A DNA stretch of 6,276 nucleotides. It comes from Acidimicrobiia bacterium. Lineage in GTDB: Bacteria; Actinomycetota; Acidimicrobiia; Spongiisociales; UBA5794. The stretch spans positions 1-6,276 of the forward strand of contig JAUXCV010000098.1 in NCBI GenBank assembly GCA_030618675.1, given 5' to 3'. The notes beneath the pieces are model-generated. The model saw only the letters and a list, made by a program, of their open reading frames with translations. It did no database searches and was not told the DNA's origin. Both the position numbers and the translations under genes were made by a program. This document shows, in pieces, positions 1-4,481 of the stretch (positions are counted from its first letter, which is position 1; every line of letters starts with the position of its first letter).

Positions 1-807
1 CACCTGGACATCACGCCCCTTGTCGGTGGGCTGACCAACAGGAACTACCTCGTGGGCACCCACGACGTTCAGTTCGTGATCCGGATCGCCGGCGAGAACG
101 GGCCACTTCTCGGTGTCGACCGTGCGCGGGAAAAGGACGTGATCGACATCGTCGAAGCGGCAGGCATCACACCACAGCTTGTCGCCTTCGTCCTGCCCGA
201 TGGCCACGCTGCAACCCGCTTCCTCGCCGGGGCCCATGCGCTCAGCATCGCCGAGTTCACGTCCACCGCGATGGTCCCGCGCCTCGCCGCGAAACTGCGC
301 GAGGTGCACAACCTCGGACCGGTTGAAGGCGTGTTCGATCCTTACGCCGACATCACACGCTGGATGAATCTGCTCATGTCGAGGGACGCGCCCCTGCCGT
401 CCCGTCTCGGTCCGCTCCTCGAACTCGTTGCAGCATCGCACGCCGTCCGGCCCCGCCCGGCGGAACATGAGATGGTGCTCTGTCACAACGATCCGTATCA
501 CCTGAACTTCCTCGACGACGGATCGCTCTGGCTCATCGACTGGGAGTACGCGGGCATGAACGATCCGATGTACGACCTTGCCGGCATTGGATACATGCTC
601 GATGTCGAGGGCAGGGATCTGCTGCTGGAGGCGTACTTCGGATCGGTTGTGCCGGAGACTCGGAGTGTCCTCGAAGCGCTCATGCCGGTGTATCTGTGCT
701 GGAACGTTGTCTGGTCCCTCATCCAGATCGACGGCGGCCTCCGAGGCTTCGACTACTTCAGCTACTCCGAAAAGCTCCTCGACTGGATGCCCGCGCTTCG
801 GACCTGA
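1..807 (+). CDS. Choline kinase / aminoglycoside phosphotransferase family protein, 5' partial
   Basis: This is a small-molecule kinase that transfers phosphate from ATP to a hydroxyl group. Choline or ethanolamine is the usual substrate of the closest family, but the true substrate cannot be read from sequence. The frame is open from base 1 and encodes 268 residues in the window. The family's N-terminal motif GGLTNRNYLV is at residues 9-18, so the GTG at 52 is internal and probably only a few dozen residues are missing. The catalytic loop CHNDPYHLNF is at residues 161-170, with base D164 and metal ligand N169. The DFG-equivalent LIDWEYAG is at 178-185 (D180), followed by DPMYDLA, which is typical of choline kinases. 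It is cytosolic, with no signal peptide or membrane span. The next gene starts 166 bases downstream, so the two are not tightly coupled. Family assignment is strong; an antibiotic-resistance role is not supported. Confidence 0.9.
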   Translation, partial: HLDITPLVGGLTNRNYLVGTHDVQFVIRIAGENGPLLGVDRAREKDVIDIVEAAGITPQLVAFVLPDGHAATRFLAGAHALSIAEFTSTAMVPRLAAKLREVHNLGPVEGVFDPYADITRWMNLLMSRDAPLPSRLGPLLELVAASHAVRPRPAEHEMVLCHNDPYHLNFLDDGSLWLIDWEYAGMNDPMYDLAGIGYMLDVEGRDLLLEAYFGSVVPETRSVLEALMPVYLCWNVVWSLIQIDGGLRGFDYFSYSEKLLDWMPALRT

Positions 808-973
808 GGCCGTCATCGAAGCGGTTAGCTGTCACGGTTGTGGCGTTTCGATCTCGTCACCCTGCTCTTGCGTCCAACGGGAATGAGCCGGGTCAGAGCC
901 ACTGCCGTGATTAGTGTGACTCGTCGAGACGTTCCCCGCCGTGAACCGGCGTCCATCACACAAGGAGATATCT
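808..973 (+). promoter_or_regulatory. Upstream region of the DUF2510 gene
   Basis: This 166-bp gap probably holds the promoter of the DUF2510 gene. A TANNNT-type -10 candidate, TAGTGT, lies at 912-917, but no convincing TTGACA-like -35 sits 16-18 bases before it. A small 5-bp hairpin with a 5-base loop, CGCCG-tgaac-CGGCG (937-951), lies just before the ribosome binding site. No terminator-like hairpin follows the upstream kinase gene, so read-through is possible. The exact promoter position is uncertain. Confidence 0.3.
962..970 (+). promoter_or_regulatory. Strong Shine-Dalgarno of the DUF2510 gene
   Basis: AAGGAGATA is close to a perfect complement of the 16S 3' end and lies a few bases before the ATG at 974. 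It decides the start: an in-frame upstream start at 941 would add 11 residues, but it would place this sequence inside the gene. Confidence 0.8.
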
Positions 974-1384
974 ATGACACAGCAACCAGGCGGCTGGTAC
1001 ACCGACCCGACCAGGCAGTACATGTACCGCTACTGGAACGGAACCCAGTGGACCAACCAGGTGAGCAGCAGCGGCATCACGAGCACCGACCCGAACCCAA
1101 TGGATCCGACGGCCGCCACTACGCCGCCGGCCCCGGGCTCAGAGGTAGCAACTCCACCCCAGGCTGCACCCACACCAGCGGTTCAGGTCACGCAGAAGAG
1201 CGGAACCGGAATCGGCGTCATCATCGGTGTCCTCGTGGCCGTTGTGGCCGTCGTCGTGCTGATCCTCGTGCTGATGAACAGCTCGGGGGGTGACTCGCCG
1301 ACGTCGACTACCGGCGCGCCGGACACAACGAAAGCCCCGGTCACTACGGAAGCTCCCGCACCGACGACGACTGTCGCGCCGTAG
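974..1384 (+). CDS. DUF2510 domain-containing single-span membrane protein
   Basis: The product has 136 residues and its function is unknown. A DUF2510 module opens the protein: PGGWYTDP at residues 5-12 and YRYWNGTQWT at 18-27, with the Trp/Tyr/Asp-Pro pattern typical of this short actinobacterial domain. A Pro/Ala/Thr-rich linker (about 35-74) and a Gly/Val/Leu/Ile transmembrane helix (about 79-101) follow. The C-terminal tail of about 35 residues is rich in Ser, Thr, Pro and Ala and ends TTTVAP. No cleavable signal peptide is seen. The likely topology is DUF2510 domain in the cytosol and low-complexity tail outside, possibly within the wall layer, but this is inferred. In other actinobacterial proteins DUF2510 sits at the N-terminus of diverse membrane proteins, so it may be a localisation or interaction module. 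The gene converges on the TMEM175 gene, with a hairpin between them. Confidence 0.85.
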   Translation: MTQQPGGWYTDPTRQYMYRYWNGTQWTNQVSSSGITSTDPNPMDPTAATTPPAPGSEVATPPQAAPTPAVQVTQKSGTGIGVIIGVLVAVVAVVVLILVLMNSSGGDSPTSTTGAPDTTKAPVTTEAPAPTTTVAP

Positions 1385-1431
1385 CAGACAATCCATCAGG
1401 GAAGGGGCTGAGCCACTCCCCTCGCTTCATG

Positions 1432-1468
1432 GCAGAACCCTGTAACCGCTCGGGTTACAGGGTTCTGC
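1432..1468. terminator. Perfect 16-bp hairpin at a convergent junction, probable bidirectional terminator
   Basis: GCAGAACCCTGTAACC (1432-1447) is the exact reverse complement of 1453-1468, with a 5-base loop (GCTCG). The stem lies 47 bases after the DUF2510 stop and 38 bases before the TMEM175 stop, so it can serve both genes. Only a short, broken T stretch follows on the plus strand and none on the minus strand. This fits hairpin-type terminators with weak U-tracts, which are frequent in high-GC actinobacteria. Terminator function is inferred from position and stem quality. Confidence 0.75.
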
Positions 1469-1506
1469 TTGTACGGAGTCCCGGGGCCTTGTGCCAGGCA
1501 CCCCCT

Positions 1507-2172
1507 CTACAGGTCTCCGGCGGCGACCCTCGTTCTCGGATCGGTCTTGAGCAAGCCGATAAACGCGAAGTAGAGCACCGGAATCGAGAGGTAGAGAAGG
1601 AGGGCGAGCAACGGTTCCCACGTCGCTACCAGCATGGCGATGATGTACACGATGATCGGACTTCCATGTGCGATCATCGTCACTCGCCGTGTCCCCTTGT
1701 CCTCCGCTTGCCAGAGCAATCCAGGATGCCGGGAGAGATAGAAACCAAGAAGCATGAGAAACAGCGACACGGCGATGAGCACGACACCGTAGACGTGAAG
1801 GGCCGATGGCTCATCCGGGTACTCGCTCAATACCCCGGCAGCGAACGGCACCATCGCGGCTGGCATCAGGAACATGAGGTTGAGCCAAAGCGTGTTGCGG
1901 TCGATATGCCGAACCTGGTTGTACACCGATCGATGCCCAACCCAGTACATGCCGACGATCAGGAAACTGACGATGAAGGCGAGTACGCTCGGCCGCATCT
2001 CAGCCAATGACTCCGAGAGCGGTATCCCGGAGCCGAGCTCGGGAACCTTGATCTCGAGAACCAGGATCGTGATGATGATCGCGAAGACACCATCCGAGAA
2101 GAACAGCATCCTCTCGGGACTCATGTCGCGTTGCCCTCTGCCTGGGAGGCCGGCCTGTTTGCCATCCGCCAT
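1507..2172 (-). CDS. TMEM175 (DUF1211) family potassium-channel-like membrane protein
   Basis: The product has 221 residues and belongs to the TMEM175 family, whose characterised bacterial and lysosomal members are K+-permeable channels. The family signature RxxxFSDGVFAI is complete in the first helix: R21, then F25, S26, D27 and G28, continuing into LVLEIKVP at 37-44. Six hydrophobic segments are visible at roughly 22-42, 61-80, 94-115, 127-145, 168-184 and 188-207. This matches one six-helix repeat, as in bacterial members, which assemble as tetramers. Other family-like features are YWVGHRSVY (76-84) and LWLNLMFLMP (95-104). The ATG at 2172 is preferred over one five codons upstream because AAGGA lies 7 bases before it. 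The likely role is K+ conductance setting membrane potential or ionic balance; selectivity is inferred from the family. It lies downstream of the AI-2E-family gene on the same strand, separated by 137 bp. Confidence 0.9.
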   Translation of the reverse strand: MADGKQAGLPGRGQRDMSPERMLFFSDGVFAIIITILVLEIKVPELGSGIPLSESLAEMRPSVLAFIVSFLIVGMYWVGHRSVYNQVRHIDRNTLWLNLMFLMPAAMVPFAAGVLSEYPDEPSALHVYGVVLIAVSLFLMLLGFYLSRHPGLLWQAEDKGTRRVTMIAHGSPIIVYIIAMLVATWEPLLALLLYLSIPVLYFAFIGLLKTDPRTRVAAGDL

Positions 2173-2179
2173 GCTTGTG

Positions 2180-2184
2180 TCCTT
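2180..2184 (-). promoter_or_regulatory. Shine-Dalgarno deciding the TMEM175 start
   Basis: On the minus strand AAGGA (2184-2180) stands 7 bases before the ATG at 2172. The alternative upstream ATG at 2187 has no purine-rich sequence before it, so the shorter 221-residue protein is favoured. Confidence 0.65.
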
Positions 2185-2193
2185 CATGCGCTA

Positions 2194-2223
2194 ACTACAA
2201 GTCTTCGCGTTGTGCCACTCCAA
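2194..2223 (-). promoter_or_regulatory. Possible promoter of the TMEM175 gene
   Basis: Reading the minus strand, TTGGAG (2223-2218) and TGTAGT (2199-2194) are 18 bases apart, matching 3/6 and 4/6 of the housekeeping consensus. Transcription would then start near 2187, leaving a very short leader that just contains the Shine-Dalgarno. The rest of the gap to the AI-2E stop (2224-2309) shows no clear terminator hairpin, so co-transcription with the AI-2E gene is also possible. The match is weak. Confidence 0.3.
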
Positions 2224-2309
2224 GTGCAAGAAGGCCTCGGAACACCTGCGACATTGCCCCAGGAATACCCCGGCCATGGCGTGCCTCTGTCGATGGGCAT
2301 ACTCCTCCC

Positions 2310-3545
2310 CTACGCAGGCCCTTCAGCGCCCTCATTGGTAGGCGACGCGGGTGTCGATCCGTCGGCGGATGCGTATTCGCCGTGGTAGACGACGTCGTAG
2401 GTCTTGCCGGTGTTGGAGATGATCGACGTGATCAACGCGGCGACGGGCAGCGCCATGAACGCCCCCATCGGGCCCGCTATCGCACCACCAGCCAACGCCG
2501 CACCGAACGCGACCCCACCGTTGAGCGTCATCGTCTGCGCAGACAGCTTCGGCGACAACCAGTAGTTCTCGGCCTGCTGATAGATCAACACCCACACCAA
2601 CAGGATCAACGCCGGAACCAGACCCAACACCACCAAAGCCAACAGGATCGGCACCGCAGCACCGATATACGTCCCGACCGCGGGGATGAACTCGGCAACG
2701 AACCCCTCGAAGATCGCCAACGGCAACGCATACGCCAACGGCATGCCCACAAGCATCATCGCGACGAAGAACAGGCCACCGTTGATCACCATCAACAACA
2801 TACGCGAGTAGAAGTAGCCGCCCGTCTGCTCGATCGCCGTATCCCACACCCACCCCGCGACCTGCTGCCGATGCGGCGACATACGCGACATCAACGCACG
2901 CTGAATCCTCGGCGCATCCGCAGCGAAATAGAACGTGAACAACAAGATCGTCATCATATTGAACACGAACCCGATCCCCGACGTCGCCACCCCCACCAGA
3001 TTCTCCGCCCAATCCGTCAACCCCGTATCCGCCGTCTCCCCAGCATCAGCCGCCGTCGACTGACTGATCACATCCCGCCCAAACGCGTCCTGACTCCACG
3101 AATTGACCTGATCCGCCATACCCCCGGCATCCACATTCACCTGATCCGCGAACGACGCAATCGCAGGAATCAACACCACAACCATCAACACCAAAAACAC
3201 CACCAACCCCGCGTAGATCCCACCAACCGCAGCACCACGCTTCCACCCCCACCGCTCATGCATGTACTTCACCGCAGGGATCATCGCCAACGCAAAGAAG
3301 ACCGACACACCGAGCATGCGCAACAACGTCTGAGTCCGCCACGCCAGCGTCACGAAGAACAACGTAACGAGAATGACCACCACGGCCTTCCACAACACCG
3401 ACCACGCAAACTTACCGACCCACCCGGGAGTTCCATCCCGACCCTGCTTCGCAGCCTCCCCCACCTGCACCGCCGCAACAACGTGATCCGGGACCACGAC
3501 CTCGCCCGAACTCGCGGGACTGTTCGCACCATCCTGTGTGGTCAT
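2310..3545 (-). CDS. AI-2E transporter family (PF01594, UPF0118) membrane protein
   Basis: The product has 411 residues. Family members include TqsA, linked to autoinducer-2 export, but most act as transporters or antiporters of other or unknown substrates. Nothing here indicates quorum sensing. A polar N-terminus (about 1-45) precedes paired helices at about 50-70 and 73-92, a helix at 105-129, then an extracytoplasmic stretch rich in Asp/Ala/Ser/Gln (131-183). Further helices lie in 184-209 and 249-380. The C-terminal core has family hallmarks: EFIPAVGTYIGAAVPILLAL (285-304), QQAENYWLSPKL (323-334) and the Gly-rich GGVAFGAALAGGAIAGPMGA (343-362). A polar tail ends the protein. The ATG at 3545 is chosen because GGAAGG lies 7 bases upstream; ATGs at 3560 and 3596 lack such a site. 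Codon use differs from the neighbours: much TTG for Leu, GTG, GGT, and ATT/TTT/CCT, giving a strongly C-rich, G-poor plus strand. Confidence 0.88.
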   Translation of the reverse strand: MTTQDGANSPASSGEVVVPDHVVAAVQVGEAAKQGRDGTPGWVGKFAWSVLWKAVVVILVTLFFVTLAWRTQTLLRMLGVSVFFALAMIPAVKYMHERWGWKRGAAVGGIYAGLVVFLVLMVVVLIPAIASFADQVNVDAGGMADQVNSWSQDAFGRDVISQSTAADAGETADTGLTDWAENLVGVATSGIGFVFNMMTILLFTFYFAADAPRIQRALMSRMSPHRQQVAGWVWDTAIEQTGGYFYSRMLLMVINGGLFFVAMMLVGMPLAYALPLAIFEGFVAEFIPAVGTYIGAAVPILLALVVLGLVPALILLVWVLIYQQAENYWLSPKLSAQTMTLNGGVAFGAALAGGAIAGPMGAFMALPVAALITSIISNTGKTYDVVYHGEYASADGSTPASPTNEGAEGPA

Positions 3546-3552
3546 GATTCCG

Positions 3553-3558
3553 CCTTCC
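3553..3558 (-). promoter_or_regulatory. Shine-Dalgarno deciding the AI-2E family gene start
   Basis: GGAAGG on the minus strand (3558-3553) is 7 bases before the ATG at 3545. An upstream in-frame ATG (3560) overlaps this site, which argues that it is not the start. Confidence 0.65.
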
Positions 3559-3585
3559 ATGTCGTTCTGCCGTCGGTCCGGCCCC

Positions 3586-3613
3586 ACAGTAGGCAACCGT
3601 TCGACCGTTTCGA
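3586..3613 (-). promoter_or_regulatory. Possible -10 and adjacent tandem repeat upstream of the AI-2E family gene
   Basis: On the minus strand TACTGT (3591-3586) fits the TANNNT -10 pattern and would give a leader of roughly 35 bases. Just upstream, where a -35 would lie, is a tandem near-repeat, on the plus strand CCGTTCGA (3597-3604) followed by CCGTTTCGA (3605-3613). No good -35 hexamer is present. The repeat could be an activator site, but this is inference. Confidence 0.25.
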
Positions 3614-3671
3614 CGAGGGACCCGCGCTTGATCGGCCAGCGGTACCACTTGTCTGCTAGTTACCGCTCTCG

Positions 3672-3693
3672 TTTGTGCGCTAAGCACTATAGT
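3672..3693. promoter_or_regulatory. Palindromic -10-like site in the AI-2E/DUF1269 divergent region
   Basis: ACTATAGT (3686-3693) is a perfect palindrome, so it offers a TATAGT -10-like hexamer on both strands. It is preceded by TTTGTGCGCTAAGCAC (3672-3687), which contains the inverted repeat GTGC-gctaa-GCAC. No recognisable -35 lies at 16-18 bases on either side. If used on the plus strand it would start a DUF1269 leader of about 130 bases. This promoter or operator is plausible but unproven. Confidence 0.35.
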
Positions 3694-3713
3694 ATGCGCC
3701 CTAGGGACCGACT

Positions 3714-3718
3714 AGGAG
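3714..3718 (+). promoter_or_regulatory. Shine-Dalgarno of the four-codon leader ORF
   Basis: AGGAG lies 7 bases before an ATG at 3726. This is ideal spacing, yet the reading frame it serves is only four codons long. Its presence is the main reason to take the mini-ORF seriously. Confidence 0.45.
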
Positions 3719-3725
3719 TGGCGAT

Positions 3726-3740
3726 ATGAGCCACACTTGA
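3726..3740 (+). CDS. Candidate leader mini-ORF (Met-Ser-His-Thr-stop)
   Basis: ATG AGC CAC ACT TGA is preceded by AGGAG at good spacing and ends inside the first bases of a perfect 11-bp hairpin (3739-3771). It lies about 90 bases before the DUF1269 start. A ribosome initiating or stopping here would cover the 5' arm of the hairpin. The arrangement therefore resembles translated leaders that couple ribosome occupancy to RNA folding. The peptide has no run of a single regulatory amino acid, so classical amino-acid attenuation is not suggested. It may instead be a chance ATG or a remnant. Function is inferred only. Confidence 0.35.
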   Translation: MSHT

Positions 3741-3771
3741 CGGTGATCCCACAAGTAGTCGGATCACCGTC
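3739..3771 (+). promoter_or_regulatory. Perfect 11-bp leader hairpin upstream of the DUF1269 gene
   Basis: GACGGTGATCC (3739-3749) is the exact reverse complement of GGATCACCGTC (3761-3771), with an 11-base loop. There is no T-run after it, so it does not look like an intrinsic terminator. It could be an RNA element in the DUF1269 leader or, as DNA, a dyad operator with 11-bp arms. Its 5' arm begins within the stop codon of the mini-ORF. Confidence 0.55.
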
Positions 3772-3797
3772 GGGCAGGTAGAAGTGCTCGACGAAGA

Positions 3798-3826
3798 GTC
3801 GGACACCCGTGTCAAGGAAAGGACAC
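3798..3826 (+). promoter_or_regulatory. DUF1269 gene ribosome-binding region with competing short repeats
   Basis: The Shine-Dalgarno AAAGGA (3818-3823) lies 9 bases before the ATG at 3833 and decides the start over an in-frame GTG at 3809. GGACAC occurs twice (3801-3806 and 3821-3826), and the single GTGTC at 3809-3813 can pair with either. Pairing with the downstream copy would put the purine-rich AAGGAAAG in an 8-base loop. These stems are only 5 bp, so any regulatory role is tentative. Confidence 0.4.
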
Positions 3827-3832
3827 AGAACT

Positions 3833-4357
3833 ATGGCAGGAGACAATCTTGCGTTGTACGTCGCGGCGTACCCGGATGCCGCGTCCGCGAAGGCGGACTT
3901 CGAGTCACTGAAGAGCGCCGAAGGCGCTGATCTCAAGGTCGAAGGCGCAGTCGTGATGAGCCGCGACGCCGATGGGGACGTTGACGTCCTCTCGAAGGGC
4001 GACGGGATGACCACGGCCGGTGCCGTGATGGGTGGAGGGGTCGGCCTCGTCGTCGGTCTGTTCGCACCGCCGCTGCTCGCTGCGACCGCTATCGGTGCCG
4101 GCATCGGTGCGCTGCTAGGGCATTTCACGAAGAAGCATGAAGAGAAGGAACTCGGTGTGGAACTCGATGAGTACTTCCCGCCCAACTCCTCGGCGGTCGT
4201 CGTCGTGGTCGACAACAAGTACCTCGACCGGGTCGAAGCCGCATTGACGAAGTCGGTCAAGCGGATCAGCAAAGCGATCGATACAGACGACTACGACAAG
4301 CTCCAGAAGGCCATTTCGAAGTCAGGCGACGAGGTCACCGACGCCGTCGAGTCCTGA
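3833..4357 (+). CDS. DUF1269 family membrane protein
   Basis: The product has 174 residues in the DUF1269 family (PF06897), whose biochemical function is not established. The N-terminal soluble part begins LALYVAAYPDAASAKADFES (6-25) and includes AVVMSRDADGDVDV (39-52), a pattern shared by many actinobacterial members. A Gly/Ala-rich hairpin of two membrane-associated helices follows (about 62-96), rich in GxxxG-type spacings (GGGVGLVVGLF, then AIGAGIGALLG) with a PP turn at 79-80. The C-terminal domain contains ELGVELDEYFPPNSSAVVVV (106-125), the family's conserved pre-strand region. A charged, Lys/Asp-rich end reads as helix or coil. There is no cleavable signal peptide. The gene is transcribed away from the AI-2E gene after an unusually structured leader and converges on the DUF2252 gene. 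Confidence 0.85.
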   Translation: MAGDNLALYVAAYPDAASAKADFESLKSAEGADLKVEGAVVMSRDADGDVDVLSKGDGMTTAGAVMGGGVGLVVGLFAPPLLAATAIGAGIGALLGHFTKKHEEKELGVELDEYFPPNSSAVVVVVDNKYLDRVEAALTKSVKRISKAIDTDDYDKLQKAISKSGDEVTDAVES

Positions 4358-4376
4358 ACCAGGCCAAGACGACATC

Positions 4377-4395
4377 CGGGCGGCCGATCCGCCCG
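4377..4395. terminator. Short GC-rich hairpin after the DUF1269 gene
   Basis: CGGGCGG (4377-4383) pairs exactly with CCGCCCG (4389-4395) across a 5-base loop, beginning 19 bases after the DUF1269 stop. No T-run follows. It may assist termination or protect the mRNA 3' end together with the larger hairpin just downstream. Confidence 0.5.
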
Positions 4396-4401
4396 AGACC
4401 C

Positions 4402-4450
4402 AGAAACCCCGCTCTCCGGTTCCCTCCCCCACCGACAGGGCGGGGTTTCT
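4402..4450. terminator. Bidirectional terminator between the DUF1269 and DUF2252 genes
   Basis: AGAAACCCCGC (4402-4412) is the exact reverse complement of GCGGGGTTTCT (4440-4450). The stem extends inward by one G-U and two further pairs to about 14 bp, with a nested CGGT/ACCG stem inside. On both strands the distal arm ends GGGGTTTCT, giving a GC-rich stem with a short U-tract either way. It lies between two convergent stop codons (4357 and 4484), so it suits both genes. Confidence 0.8.
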
Positions 4451-4481
4451 CGCGTGTCCGGCTCCCGCTACTTCGTTGACG

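Noticed and set aside
52..54. GTG at 52 as the true start of the kinase gene
   Set aside because: The conserved GGLTNRNYLV motif is encoded from base 25 onward in the same frame, upstream of and overlapping this GTG, so the gene begins before the window.
838..1293. Plus-strand open frame overlapping the DUF2510 gene in another frame
   Set aside because: Its Arg/His-rich translation, lack of ribosome binding site and almost complete overlap with a recognisable gene mark it as a shadow.
1429..2010. Plus-strand open frame of 193 codons starting in the terminator hairpin
   Set aside because: It begins within the hairpin, has an arginine-rich composition typical of shadow frames, and lies opposite the well-supported TMEM175 gene.
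2310..3545. Quorum-sensing role implied by the name AI-2E transporter
   Set aside because: The family name comes from one member. No luxS or lsr-type gene is present, and many members have other or unknown substrates.
2175..3659. Long plus-strand open frame (494 codons, His/Arg-rich) covering the whole AI-2E gene
   Set aside because: It is in exact codon register with the antisense gene, so stops would need TTA, CTA or TCA codons in the real gene, and these are rare in high-GC coding DNA. The translation is low-complexity His/Arg/Gln with no family features, while the minus strand encodes a clear membrane family.
3712..4272. Minus-strand open frame of 186 codons opposite the DUF1269 gene
   Set aside because: The translation is Ser/Thr/Pro-rich with no recognisable motif and no good ribosome binding site. 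The plus strand has a clear DUF1269 protein with a Shine-Dalgarno.
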